DNA of 64,000 bases from Burkholderiales bacterium (lineage in GTDB: Bacteria > Pseudomonadota > Gammaproteobacteria > Burkholderiales > Burkholderiaceae_C): the NCBI GenBank assembly GCA_016000265.1, contig JAECRL010000004.1, forward strand, positions 74,264-138,263, in the 5' to 3' direction. Below the pieces are notes generated by a model. It ran no database searches. It worked only from the letters and a program-made list of their open reading frames with translations, and was not told the DNA's origin. The position numbers were made by a program, and so were the translations under genes. Position 1 is the stretch's first letter, and each line of letters opens with the position of its first letter. Shown one piece after another: positions 8,566 to 17,303 of this stretch.

Positions 8566-10791
8566 TCAGCCGACCTGCGCGAAGTGCCGCAACAGCAGCT
8601 GCCGCGTGCGGAAGTACAGGCGCTCGGCCAGGGTCTGCGCCGGCAAGGTCAGGCGCACGCGGGCGCGCGAGCCCACGCGCTGGCCGGGCGCCTCATCCAG
8701 CGCCAGCTCCAGCGCGAAGGCCGGGCTCAGGGTGCGCAAGCCGTCGGGGTCCTCCGGGTCGGTGGGGATGCGCCCACCCGCCGCCGTGCCGAGCGCGGCC
8801 ACCGGCAGGCGCTCCAGCGCCGCGGGCGACTGGCGCAGCAGCCGCGCCGCCTGCACCCGGCCGGCCGACTCCGCCAGCATCACCTGCAGCTGGCCGGCCT
8901 CACCGGCAGGCCCCGGATGCCCTGCCCGCCCCGGGTGCCCGGGGCGCAGGGCCTCACGCCACAGGCCCGCATCCTGCTCGCCGACGACCACGATGACCTG
9001 GGCCGCGCCGCGCGGCAGCACGTGAGCCAGCACCTCGCCCTGGGGCACGTCGCGCAACAGCCCATCGGCCGCCTCGGGCAGCACGAAGACGCCATCGACC
9101 GCCGCCCGCAAGGTGAGCTCGGCGATGCGACGCTCGGCGTCAGCGAGCGCAGCCCGGTCGCGCATGAGCGCCTCCTCGGCCTGGCTGACGCGCACCGGGT
9201 CGCTGGCCCAGGCGGCGCTGCGCTCGGCCTCGGACGCGGAGATGCGCGCCTGCAGCACCGCGCGCTCGGCTTGCAGCTCGTCGGACGCCAGTTGCAGCAG
9301 CGGCTGGCCGGCGCGCACGGCCTGACCGTCTCGCGCCAGGACGCGCACGACGCGCGCGGCGCTGCCGGCGCGCAATTGCGCCTCCGGGGGCAGCCAGACC
9401 AGGCCGTCGGCGTCGAGCGACGCGGGCCAGGGCCAGACCGCCAAGGCCAGCACCAGCGCGGTGGCCAGCGCCCCGCCCAGCGCCCGCACGCGCCCCTGCA
9501 TGCGCAAGAGCTCGGGCGCCTGCGCCATGTTCTCCACGCCTTGCGCCAAGGGCAGCACGACCAGGCTCCAGGCCATCCACACCCCGGCGGCCAGGGCCAG
9601 CCAGGGCGACAAGGCCGCCGCCCACGTCACCACCACCAGGCCCACGCCCAGGCGCCAGGCCCAGGAAGCCGGGGCGTAAAGCCACAAGGCCACGCCTTCC
9701 AGGCCGCGTTCCTGCGTCGGGCCCCATGCACCCACGCCAGCCCCCACCCCGGCCCCCATCACGCGCACGGCCAGCCGCTGCAACCGCTCGCGCCAGCGCT
9801 GGGCGCTGCGCAAGGCCAGGTTGGGCAGGTCGAGCACGTCGCACATCACGTGGTAGCCGTCGTAGCGCATCAAGGGGTTGCCATTGAAGATCAGCGTCGA
9901 CAAGCCCCCCAAGGTCATCACCACCATCGCCAGGTCCTTGATGGAGCCGGGCTCCACCGCCACCCACACCAGCGCGGCGAGCGCGGCCGCGGCCAGCTCC
10001 ACCGCCATGCCCGCGGCCGCGATGGCCGCGCGCCGCCAGCGGCTGCCCAGCCCCAGCGAGGCCGAGGCGTCCACGTGGGGCAGCGGCATCAACAACAAGA
10101 AGCTCAGGCCCACCTCGTGAACCTCGCAGCGCCAGCGATGCAAGGCCAGCGCGTGGGCCGCCTCATGCAAGGCCTTGAGCACGGGGTAGCTCAGCCACAT
10201 CATCAACAACACCGCGGGCTGAGGCAGGCTGCTGCGCGCGTGCGAGAGCATCTCCGGGCCGTGCTCGGCCGCGGCCCAGCCCCCCAGCGCCAGCAACACC
10301 AGCCACAGCACCAGCGTGACGCGGCTGAAGAGGTGTCGCGCCAGGCCATCGCAGCGACGCAGCAGCGCCGACGGGTCGAACAAGGTGATGCGAAACGACA
10401 GCGGGTGCACGCGTGCCCGCTGCTGCGCGGCTTCGCGCTGGCGGCTGCGCGCACTCAGGCGGGCGATGTCGGGCACGTTCTCGGCCTGCAGCAAATCGGC
10501 CTCGGCCAGCTGCCCCAGGATGCGCAAGACGTCGTCCTGGGAGGGCGCGTCGTCGCCGCGCTGGGCCAGCAGCTCGCGCCACAGCCGGTCCACGCTGAGC
10601 TCGCCGTCGAGGCGCCCCACCAGCTCGTAAGCGTGCGCGTTGACCCGGTGAAAACGCCCGCTGGCGCCGTTGTGCAACACATACCAAGCCTGCCCGCGCG
10701 AGACCTGCCGCGTCACCGACACCTGAGGGCGCAGGCGCGGGTGCAGACCGCTGACGCGAAACCAGTTCTGAGACAGGAGGGGGCCATCCAT
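8566..10791 (-). CDS. PqqD-like / M50 site-2-type metalloprotease / lipoyl (HlyD-like) fusion
   Basis: A 741-residue integral membrane protein. Residues about 22-102 resemble PqqD, the fold of RiPP recognition elements. Residues about 150-450 contain several membrane segments with the zinc motif HEAAH (209-213) and a second metal site in NPLMRYDG (305-312), as in M50 site-2 proteases. Residues about 470-740 form a lipoyl/HlyD-like periplasmic adaptor region with a helical hairpin (VVRVLARDGQAVRAGQPLL). The gene lies 15 bases after the GAF-HlyD gene and 7 before the SecA-like gene, so an operon is likely. The motifs suggest an active intramembrane protease that may recognise and process an exported substrate; the giant LEPR-XLL protein is the obvious candidate. 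The substrate is inferred, the motifs are seen. Confidence 0.85.
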   Translation of the reverse strand: MDGPLLSQNWFRVSGLHPRLRPQVSVTRQVSRGQAWYVLHNGASGRFHRVNAHAYELVGRLDGELSVDRLWRELLAQRGDDAPSQDDVLRILGQLAEADLLQAENVPDIARLSARSRQREAAQQRARVHPLSFRITLFDPSALLRRCDGLARHLFSRVTLVLWLVLLALGGWAAAEHGPEMLSHARSSLPQPAVLLMMWLSYPVLKALHEAAHALALHRWRCEVHEVGLSFLLLMPLPHVDASASLGLGSRWRRAAIAAAGMAVELAAAALAALVWVAVEPGSIKDLAMVVMTLGGLSTLIFNGNPLMRYDGYHVMCDVLDLPNLALRSAQRWRERLQRLAVRVMGAGVGAGVGAWGPTQERGLEGVALWLYAPASWAWRLGVGLVVVTWAAALSPWLALAAGVWMAWSLVVLPLAQGVENMAQAPELLRMQGRVRALGGALATALVLALAVWPWPASLDADGLVWLPPEAQLRAGSAARVVRVLARDGQAVRAGQPLLQLASDELQAERAVLQARISASEAERSAAWASDPVRVSQAEEALMRDRAALADAERRIAELTLRAAVDGVFVLPEAADGLLRDVPQGEVLAHVLPRGAAQVIVVVGEQDAGLWREALRPGHPGRAGHPGPAGEAGQLQVMLAESAGRVQAARLLRQSPAALERLPVAALGTAAGGRIPTDPEDPDGLRTLSPAFALELALDEAPGQRVGSRARVRLTLPAQTLAERLYFRTRQLLLRHFAQVG

Positions 10792-10806
10792 GGCGCGACC
10801 TGCGGG

Positions 10807-12345
10807 CTAGAACCAGGTCCAGGTCGCCCAGCGCAACGCGCGCCAGGCCTCCTGCATCCAGCGCCAGCCCAGGGGCTGCGCCACCAGCTCGATCTTGGCC
10901 ACGCCCTGCAGGCCCGGTCGCCAGCCTGGCGGCGGGTTGAGCGGCTCGGCCAGCACCTCGTAGCGCTGGCGCCCCTCCACCGTGCGGGCCACCGGCGTGA
11001 TGCGCACCAGGCGCAAGGCCACCGGGTGATGCGGCAGCGCGGCGAGCAACAAGCGCGCGCCCTGCCCCACCTGCACCTGCGCGACCTCGCGCTCGTCGAC
11101 CTCCAGCACCACGCGCCAGCCCGTCATCGGCGACAGCGTGAACAGCACCTCGCTGCGCTGCAGCGGCGCGCCCAGGCGCTGCCCGAGGTCCCCCGCGATC
11201 ACGACGCCATCGAACGGCGCCGTGATGCGGGTGCGCGCCAGCTGCTGCGCGACCAAAGTCAGCTGCGCACGCGCCTCGGCCGCCTTGGCTTGCGACAGCG
11301 CCGCCTGCGCCCGCTCGCCCCGGGTGAAGGCGTCGATGAAGGCATTCTCGTGCTGCACCAGGTCGGCTTGCCGGCCGCGCTCCTGCTGCTTGAGGTCCTC
11401 ATCGGAGAGTTGCGCCAGCACCTGGCCTTGCTTGACCACGTCGCCCGGGCGCACGTGCAGCTGGCGCAGGTAGCCGTCCAGCGGCGCGCTCAGCACGCGC
11501 TGCTGCGCCCCCTCCACGCGCGCGGCGGCGTCCAGCCGGTGCGGCATCGGCACCAGGAACAAGCCCGCCAGCAACACCACCACGCCAACGGCGGCCGCGC
11601 GCCACACGCGTCGCCCCCAGGCCGACTCCGACTCGCGCCAGCGCCGCCAGCTTGCGCGCGCCTTCTGCACGACCCCGAGCTCGGCATCGTGCTTCATCTG
11701 CAGCAACGGGGCCACGAGCGCGGCGACCTGCTCGATGGCGATGACCTCATCGGGTAAGAAGCGCCCACTCTCCCGCTCGCAGCTCAAGGCCCCCAGCACC
11801 CGGGCGCCCTCGGCCAGCGGCACGGTCAGGACCGAGGCCAGGCCCTCGCGCTTCATGAGCGCGCGGTGGGCCAGCGTGATGCGCACCGCGCCATCGGCCA
11901 CGCGCGGCACGCACAGCGTCATCGACTGGCCCATGGCCTCCTGCATCGCCTCGGCCACGCCCCCCAGGGTGGGGTGATCCGAGACCTGCGCGCCATGCGA
12001 CAGCGCCACCACCGCCGCGGCCTCCCCGCGGCTCCAGCCCACGGCCACGCGCCGACACGCCAGCTGCGCCGCCAGCTCCGTGGCCAGGGCCGCGGCCGCG
12101 CCGCGCCAGCTGCGCTCGCGCAAGACGGCCTGAAGCGCCACCCAGCTCAGGCGTGCGACGTCCACACCGCCTGCGGCGTGGACGGCGGCTTGAGCGGCGG
12201 CGACGGGGACCTCGCTCACGCGACGGCCCCCAGCGGCTGGATGCAAAGGCACAAAGACATCGGCTCCGATCCCAGGCAAGGGTTGCGGCACACGACCCGA
12301 TCCTAAGTCGCCCACCCGAAGCCAAGCCCCCGAATCAACCGGCAT
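10807..12345 (-). CDS. GAF domain / HlyD-type periplasmic adaptor fusion
   Basis: A 512-residue protein and the first gene of the predicted export operon. The N-terminal half (about 65-220) looks like a GAF sensor domain (VLTVPLAEGARVLGALSCER), which would lie in the cytoplasm. A basic stretch precedes one membrane segment at about 247-267 (VGVVVLLAGLFLVPMP). The rest is a classical membrane-fusion adaptor: lipoyl halves (VLSAPLDGYLRQLHVRPGDV and RITAPFDGVVIAGDLGQRLG) flank a coiled-coil hairpin rich in Q, A and E, followed by a beta-barrel region. It probably bridges inner and outer membranes in the same machinery as the M50/lipoyl protein. The fused GAF domain suggests control by a small ligand. 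No partner ABC transporter or TolC gene lies in the window. Confidence 0.85.
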   Translation of the reverse strand: MPVDSGAWLRVGDLGSGRVPQPLPGIGADVFVPLHPAAGGRRVSEVPVAAAQAAVHAAGGVDVARLSWVALQAVLRERSWRGAAAALATELAAQLACRRVAVGWSRGEAAAVVALSHGAQVSDHPTLGGVAEAMQEAMGQSMTLCVPRVADGAVRITLAHRALMKREGLASVLTVPLAEGARVLGALSCERESGRFLPDEVIAIEQVAALVAPLLQMKHDAELGVVQKARASWRRWRESESAWGRRVWRAAAVGVVVLLAGLFLVPMPHRLDAAARVEGAQQRVLSAPLDGYLRQLHVRPGDVVKQGQVLAQLSDEDLKQQERGRQADLVQHENAFIDAFTRGERAQAALSQAKAAEARAQLTLVAQQLARTRITAPFDGVVIAGDLGQRLGAPLQRSEVLFTLSPMTGWRVVLEVDEREVAQVQVGQGARLLLAALPHHPVALRLVRITPVARTVEGRQRYEVLAEPLNPPPGWRPGLQGVAKIELVAQPLGWRWMQEAWRALRWATWTWF

Positions 12346-12482
12346 TGACCGTGCTGTTCTTCACGCTCGGAGCGGCTGAACACGCGCCACGCCGTGACGC
12401 CCACGATGCCTGCGCGCCAGCGGGCTTGCAGGCATGATGCACGCTTGACGCACGCCCGCCGCGTGCAGGAGAGCGCGTCCCC

Positions 12483-13538
12483 GTGAGCAGCCCCCCCTTG
12501 CCTTTGTCGCAACTGCGATTCCCCGTTCAATACATCGAGGTCACCGAAGCGCTGGTCAAGGCCCGCCACGGACGCGTCGCCGCGGTCCGCACCGCCTGCG
12601 GCCTGCCGCCCGCTGGCGCGCCCGAGCAACCCGCCTGGATCGACGGCAACCAGCTCATGCGCTCCGTCGACCTCGCCGTGGAACACTGCCTGCCCGACGC
12701 GCCCCCCTCCCTGCAGATCCTGCGTCACTTCCCGCTGACCGCCCACGGCACGCTGGGCGTGTTCGCCATCACCTCCCACACCGTGGGCGAGGCGCTGGAC
12801 GCGGCCCTGCGGTACCACGCCCTCGTCATGCCCCTGTTCGATTTCCGCCGCCAGCCCGACACCGCAGAAGGCGCGCGGGTGCGCGTGGTGCCCACGGTGG
12901 ACGTCGGCGCCCACCAGGACCTCATGGTCGAGCTCGTGATCGGGGTGCTGCGCAACGTCGCGCCCTACACCACCGTGCAGGCCCCGGTGCTGCACGCGGA
13001 GTTCGCCCACACCAGCGCCTGGCCCGCACAAGCCTACGAGGACTTCTTCGGGATCGCGCCGCGCTTTGGCGCCCCCTGGCACGGCTTCAGCGTCTCCCGC
13101 GCCCTGCTCGACGCGCCGCTGATCACCGGCAACCGCGCCACGCGGGCCCACCTGGAGGCCATGATGCTGCGCGACGCCCCCGCAGGCGCCCAGGCCCGGC
13201 CCTTGACGCAGCGCGTGCGGCAGTTGCTGCTCGCCGGGCTGCGCAAAGGCGTGCTGCCCGACAGCGAGGCCCTCTCTCACGAGCTGGCCATGTCTGCGCG
13301 CACCCTCAGCCGGCGCCTGCAGGACGAAGGGCAGTCCCTCACCCGCCTCGTCGAGCAGGTCCGCATCGAGCGGGCCGAGCAGCTGCTGCGCGAAGGCCAC
13401 CTGAGCGTGCAGGACATCGCCCAGCAAGCCGGCTTCGCCGACGCCTCCAGCTTCACGCGCGCCTTCAAGCGGGCCACCGGCCACACCCCGGCCGATCAGC
13501 GCGAGCGCCTGCGCGCAGCGGGCTTCGATCAGCGCTGA
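12483..13538 (+). CDS. AraC-family regulator with arabinose-binding-like N-terminus (OruR type)
   Basis: A 351-residue transcription factor. The N-terminal two thirds match the PF12625 layout of OruR/ArgR-like AraC proteins. The C-terminal about 95 residues form the double helix-turn-helix: the first around LSHELAMSARTLSRRLQDEG and the second ending in QDIAQQAGFADASSFTRAFK. The start is GTG, with AGGAG about 11 bases upstream. The gene diverges from the export operon and converges on the PF10118 hydrolase gene with a 10-base overlap at the stops. Either neighbour could be its target, or genes elsewhere; the ligand is unknown. Confidence 0.85.
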   Translation: MSSPPLPLSQLRFPVQYIEVTEALVKARHGRVAAVRTACGLPPAGAPEQPAWIDGNQLMRSVDLAVEHCLPDAPPSLQILRHFPLTAHGTLGVFAITSHTVGEALDAALRYHALVMPLFDFRRQPDTAEGARVRVVPTVDVGAHQDLMVELVIGVLRNVAPYTTVQAPVLHAEFAHTSAWPAQAYEDFFGIAPRFGAPWHGFSVSRALLDAPLITGNRATRAHLEAMMLRDAPAGAQARPLTQRVRQLLLAGLRKGVLPDSEALSHELAMSARTLSRRLQDEGQSLTRLVEQVRIERAEQLLREGHLSVQDIAQQAGFADASSFTRAFKRATGHTPADQRERLRAAGFDQR

Positions 13539-14407
13539 GCCAACACCACCTCGGACATCGCGTCGGAGGCCGCCACCGGGTCGCCGGTCTGGTTGAACCG
13601 CTGCAACCACGTCTCGTAATGCCCCATCTCCTTGTGCTGCCAGGGGTGGAAACCGGGCTTGAAGTAGCTCAGGTAAAAGCCCAGCGCCGGCATGAAGACG
13701 CCCCCGGGCTTGTAGAGCCACCACGCCCCCTGGGCCAGCATCTTGGCGCGCCGCCAGAACCCGAAGCCATCTGACTTGAGCATGCGGTTGACCATGTACC
13801 AGTTGCCGATCGTGTACTCCACGCTGAAGTACAGCAGCCCGGCGATGCGGGTGAAGTAGCCCGCCTTGGCCACCTTCGTGAGCACGTCGTAGCAAACCGC
13901 CTTGTGCTCCACCTCCTCGATGGAGTGCCAGGCGTACAAGGCGCGCATGCGGTGGTCGAACGGCTCGATGATGTCGGCGCGCTCCATGAAGGTCGTGCAC
14001 ATCATCGCCGTCAGGTGCTCAGCCGCGGCCGTGTACGACAGGTTGAAGACCGCCGGCCAGCGCGAGAGCTGCCACTTGAACTTCGCATCCAGGAAGCGCT
14101 GGCTGAAATCAACGTCCTGCCCCTGCTTGGCCAGCATCTCGTTGAACTGCGTGTGCACGATGCCGTGCTGGGCCTCCTGCCGCGTGAAGTCCTTGACCTC
14201 CTGCAGCAGGTGCGGGTCGGTGATCTGGTCGCGGTAGGCGCGCACGCTGCTGATGAAGTAGCGCTCGCCAATCGGGAAGGTCAGCGACATCGCGTCGAAC
14301 AAGCGCGTCTTGTACGGGTCCCCCCCGTTCCAGAAACGGGGGATGCGCTCATCGAGCTGAAAGTCCAGCTTCTCGCGGGCCTGCATGGGGCGTTGGGTCT
14401 CGGTCAT
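13529..14407 (-). CDS. PF10118-type metal-dependent hydrolase (first copy)
   Basis: A 292-residue predicted metal-dependent hydrolase. The paired metal-binding motifs are visible: TRQEAQHGIVHTQFNE near residue 95 and WHSIEEVEHKAVCYDV near 165, giving E/H ligands like those of ferritin-like di-iron proteins. A hydrophobic stretch around 190-215 suggests membrane association. The start at 14407 is supported by AGGAG 7 bases upstream; a longer open frame upstream lacks family-like sequence. The exact reaction is not known for the family. A second, diverged member lies at 33502-34398 next to alpha/beta hydrolases. Confidence 0.8.
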   Translation of the reverse strand: MTETQRPMQAREKLDFQLDERIPRFWNGGDPYKTRLFDAMSLTFPIGERYFISSVRAYRDQITDPHLLQEVKDFTRQEAQHGIVHTQFNEMLAKQGQDVDFSQRFLDAKFKWQLSRWPAVFNLSYTAAAEHLTAMMCTTFMERADIIEPFDHRMRALYAWHSIEEVEHKAVCYDVLTKVAKAGYFTRIAGLLYFSVEYTIGNWYMVNRMLKSDGFGFWRRAKMLAQGAWWLYKPGGVFMPALGFYLSYFKPGFHPWQHKEMGHYETWLQRFNQTGDPVAASDAMSEVVLAQR

Positions 14408-14735
14408 CGGGTTCTCCTCGTTCTGAGAACGCCATTGCACCCCCGCAGCGCTTGATCCGTCTGGACAGGCCTGTGCCGATTCGGTCAAACCAGGCCGCCG
14501 CATCGGGCCCACACGCTCCCGCTCCTGGCGGGCGTCGATCTGCGTCGATCTGCGTCGATCTGCATCGTGCAGCGTCGTGCTGGTCGCGCTCGTCATCAGC
14601 AGCACCGGCTGGATCGTCTTGCGCGAGCGCATGCGGGGCTGGGGACGATGGCCGCAGACGCCGCACGCACAAGGGCGTAGGATCGCTCCCATCCACCGTC
14701 CACCCCGCTCACCCCGCTCACAGACACCGACCCAC
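14408..14735. other. Intergenic region between divergent genes, with a short tandem repeat
   Basis: 328 bases between the PF10118 hydrolase and a lipoprotein gene. Apart from the hydrolase ribosome-binding site at its left end and the 10-base tandem repeat at 14531-14570, no convincing gene, promoter consensus or RNA is seen. Confidence 0.6.
14531..14570. repeat. 10-bp tandem repeat (unit TGCGTCGATC)
   Basis: Three consecutive copies of GCGTCGATC-containing 10-mers (the first begins GG instead of TG) and a fourth diverged copy (TGCATCGTGC). It lies in the divergent intergenic region, so it could be a regulatory protein-binding array or simple slippage. Confidence 0.75.
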
Positions 14736-15458
14736 ATGCCTCCGCGCCGGCCCCTCCGCACCCCCTCCCCGCTGGCCGCCCTGCTGTGCTGCCTGCTGCT
14801 GTCTGCCTGCTCCTCCACCCAGGGCCCCGGCCTGCCCAGCCTGCCCAAGGTGCCCGACCTGCCCAGCGTGCCGGCCATGGCCACCGTCAAGCCCACCGCC
14901 AGGGACGCGGCCGTGACGGAGCGGGTGGGCCAGGCGGCCATCACCCCGCTGAGTGACCTCAACGTGGTTCAGGAGGAGATCCCCGAGTCGCTGCGCCACG
15001 CGCAACAAGGCCCCTACAACCTCCCCGATCAACCCGGCTGCGTGCCCATCCAGGCCGAGATCGACGCGCTCGATGAGGCCCTGGGCGCCGACATCGACAG
15101 CAGCGGCAAGGGCAAGCCCAGCCTGATGGAGCGCGGCACCGACCTGGCCGAGAATTACGGCGTGGGGGTCGTGCGGCGCACCGTCGAGGGCTTCGTGCCC
15201 TTTCGCAGCTGGGTGCGCAAGCTCAGCGGCGCCGAAAAACACAGCAAGCAGGTGGCCGCGGCCATCACCGCCGGCGGGGTGCGCCGCGCCTACCTCAAGG
15301 GCATGCGGCAGGGCATGAACTGCCCGATCCCGCCCCAGCCCACCCCCACGGTGGCGCTCACCGCCGCAGCGGCGCCCCAGGCGGCGTCAGCCGCATCAGC
15401 GGCCTCGGCGGCCTCGGCGGCCGTCACGCCAGCCCCCACCCCAGCGGGCTCGCCATGA
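14736..15458 (+). CDS. Uncharacterised lipoprotein
   Basis: 240 residues. A basic N-terminus and hydrophobic core end in the lipobox LLSAC, so the mature protein would be anchored by a lipidated Cys near residue 26. A P/L-rich segment follows (LPSLPKVPDLPSVP), then a central domain with GVGVVRRTVEGFVPFRSWVR (around 135-155) and a low-complexity Ala/Ser/Pro tail. The ATG at 14736 was chosen because it starts the signal peptide. The stop codon lies inside a terminator hairpin. Function is not recognised. Confidence 0.7.
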   Translation: MPPRRPLRTPSPLAALLCCLLLSACSSTQGPGLPSLPKVPDLPSVPAMATVKPTARDAAVTERVGQAAITPLSDLNVVQEEIPESLRHAQQGPYNLPDQPGCVPIQAEIDALDEALGADIDSSGKGKPSLMERGTDLAENYGVGVVRRTVEGFVPFRSWVRKLSGAEKHSKQVAAAITAGGVRRAYLKGMRQGMNCPIPPQPTPTVALTAAAAPQAASAASAASAASAAVTPAPTPAGSP

Positions 15459-15490
15459 AAAAAGCCGGGGCAGGCCCCGGCTTTTTTCAT
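15455..15490. terminator. Two-way intrinsic terminator
   Basis: A perfect 16-bp inverted repeat with a 4-base loop (CAGG). The stem includes AAAAAAGCCGGGG on one side and CCCCGGCTTTTTT on the other, so both strands give a GC-rich stem followed by a T run. It overlaps the stop of the lipoprotein gene and sits just downstream of pntB on the other strand, ending both transcripts. Confidence 0.95.
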
Positions 15491-15506
15491 GCTGGAGCAA
15501 CGCGCC

Positions 15507-16964
15507 TCACTCCACGGCCTTGACCATGTCCTCGACCACCTTCTTGGCGTCGCCGAAGACCATCATGGTCTTGTCCATGTAGAACAGCTCGTTGTCCAGG
15601 CCGGCGTAGCCGCTGGCCATGGAGCGCTTGTTCACGATCACGGTCTTGGCCTTGTAGGCCTCCAGGATCGGCATGCCGTAGATCGGGCTGCCCTTGACGT
15701 GCGCCGCCGGGTTCACCACGTCGTTGGCGCCCAGGATGATGGCCACGTCGGCCTGGCCGAACTCGCCGTTGATGTCTTCCATCTCGTGCACCTGGTCGTA
15801 AGGCACCTCGGCCTCGGCCAGCAGCACGTTCATGTGACCGGGCATGCGCCCCGCCACCGGGTGGATGGCGTACTTCACGGTGATGCCCTTCTCGGTCAGC
15901 TTGGCGGCCAACTCCTTCACAGCGTGCTGCGCGCGGGCCACGGCCAGGCCGTAACCTGGCACGATCACCACGGATTCGGCGTTGCCCAGCACGAAGGCGG
16001 CGTCGTCGGCCGAGCCGCTCTTGACCGGGCGCTGCTGTTGCGCACCACCCGCGGCCGCGGCGCCCCCGGCGTCACCGCCGAAGCCACCCAGGATCACGTT
16101 GAAGAACGAGCGGTTCATCGCCTTGCACATGATGTACGAGAGGATGGCACCGGACGAGCCCACCAGCGAGCCCGCGATGATCAGCATCGAGTTGTTCAAC
16201 GAGAAGCCGATGCCGGCCGCCGCCCAGCCCGAGTAGCTGTTGAGCATCGACACCACCACGGGCATGTCTGCGCCGCCGATGGGGATGATGATCAGCACGC
16301 CCAGCACGAAACTGAGTGCGATCAGCGCCACGAACACGTCCATGCGCTGCGTGGCCATGAACACGCCGATCAGCGCCAGCAGCAGCAGGCCCAGCACCAG
16401 GTTGAGCAGGTGCTGTCCGGCGAAGTTCACCGGCGCGCCCTGGAACAGGCGGAACTTGTACTTGCCGCTGAGCTTGCCGAAGGCGATCACCGAGCCCGAG
16501 AAGGTGATGGCACCGATGGCCGCACCCAGCGCCAGCTCCAGCAGGTTGCCCACCGGGATCTGGGCCAAGGTGCCTTCGAGCGGCTTGGCCACGATCTGGA
16601 AGGCGTACGGCTCGGCCACCACGGCCACGGCGATGAACACCGCAGCCAGGCCGATCATGCTGTGCATGAAGGCGACCAGTTCGGGCATCTTGGTCATCTC
16701 GACGCGCTTGGCCATGATGGCGCCAGCGCCGCCGCCCACCACCAGGGCGCCCAGCACGTAGGCGATGCCTTCACCGAACTGGATGCCCAGCGCAGCGGCC
16801 TGACCGTGGATGAGGCCCACGGTGGTCAGCACGGCGATCGTCATGCCCAGCATGCCGAAGAAGTTGCCACGGATGGACGTGGTCGGGTGGCTGAGACCCT
16901 TGAGCGCCTGGATGAAACACACCGAGGCGAACAGGTACAGCAAAGCGATGAGGTTCATGCTCAT
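15507..16964 (-). CDS. pntB: NAD(P) transhydrogenase subunit beta
   Basis: 485 residues. It begins with MSMNLIALLYLFASVCFIQALKG-like membrane sequence (domain II, about nine membrane segments). The C-terminal NADP(H)-binding domain III contains VIVPGYGLAVARAQHAVKEL and ILGANDVVNPAA, both hallmark motifs. The enzyme couples inward proton movement to hydride transfer from NADH to NADP+ in the inner membrane. The gene abuts pntAb with no spacer and is the last gene of the operon, ended by the terminator at 15455-15490. Length matches the family. Confidence 0.97.
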   Translation of the reverse strand: MSMNLIALLYLFASVCFIQALKGLSHPTTSIRGNFFGMLGMTIAVLTTVGLIHGQAAALGIQFGEGIAYVLGALVVGGGAGAIMAKRVEMTKMPELVAFMHSMIGLAAVFIAVAVVAEPYAFQIVAKPLEGTLAQIPVGNLLELALGAAIGAITFSGSVIAFGKLSGKYKFRLFQGAPVNFAGQHLLNLVLGLLLLALIGVFMATQRMDVFVALIALSFVLGVLIIIPIGGADMPVVVSMLNSYSGWAAAGIGFSLNNSMLIIAGSLVGSSGAILSYIMCKAMNRSFFNVILGGFGGDAGGAAAAGGAQQQRPVKSGSADDAAFVLGNAESVVIVPGYGLAVARAQHAVKELAAKLTEKGITVKYAIHPVAGRMPGHMNVLLAEAEVPYDQVHEMEDINGEFGQADVAIILGANDVVNPAAHVKGSPIYGMPILEAYKAKTVIVNKRSMASGYAGLDNELFYMDKTMMVFGDAKKVVEDMVKAVE

Positions 16965-17282
16965 TTACTTGGCTCCCGCTTTCTTTTCCTTCTTCTTGAA
17001 CATCTCCAGCATGCGGCGCGTGACGAGGAAGCCCCCGAACACGTTGACCGCGGCCAGGGCCACGGCGAGCACGCCCATGGTCTTGCCCAACGGCGTCACC
17101 GTCAGGGCGGCGGCCAGCATGGCGCCGACGATCACGATGGCGGAGACGGCATTGGTCACGGCCATCAAGGGGGTGTGCAGGGCGGGGGTCACCGTCCAGA
17201 CCACGTGGTAGCCAACGTAGATGGCCAACACGAAGATGCTGAGGTTGATGACGACGTGGCTGACGGGCTCAAGGGCTTCCAT
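16965..17282 (-). CDS. pntAb: NAD(P) transhydrogenase subunit alpha, membrane part
   Basis: 105 residues with three to four membrane segments (VVINLSIFVLAIYVGYHVVW; TNAVSAIVIVGAMLAAAL; GVLAVALAAVNVFGGFLVTRR) and a Lys-rich tail. It corresponds to the C-terminal membrane domain of E. coli PntA, here a separate gene as in many alpha- and betaproteobacteria (pntA2/pntAb form). It lies directly before pntB and 21 bases after panD. It forms part of the proton channel with PntB. Confidence 0.95.
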   Translation of the reverse strand: MEALEPVSHVVINLSIFVLAIYVGYHVVWTVTPALHTPLMAVTNAVSAIVIVGAMLAAALTVTPLGKTMGVLAVALAAVNVFGGFLVTRRMLEMFKKKEKKAGAK

Positions 17283-17303
17283 CGGGGTCTCCAGGAGGTT
17301 GAA

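Noticed and set aside
6537-11757. Long plus-strand frames opposite the SecA-like, M50 and GAF-HlyD genes.
   Set aside because: Composition is antisense-like (G/R/Q/H-rich, no domains), while the minus strand carries clear ATPase, protease and adaptor motifs.
13529-14962. Extending the first PF10118 hydrolase to an upstream start at 14962.
   Set aside because: The extra 185 codons cross the intergenic tandem repeat and look non-coding; the ATG at 14407 has a strong ribosome-binding site and a family-like N-terminus.
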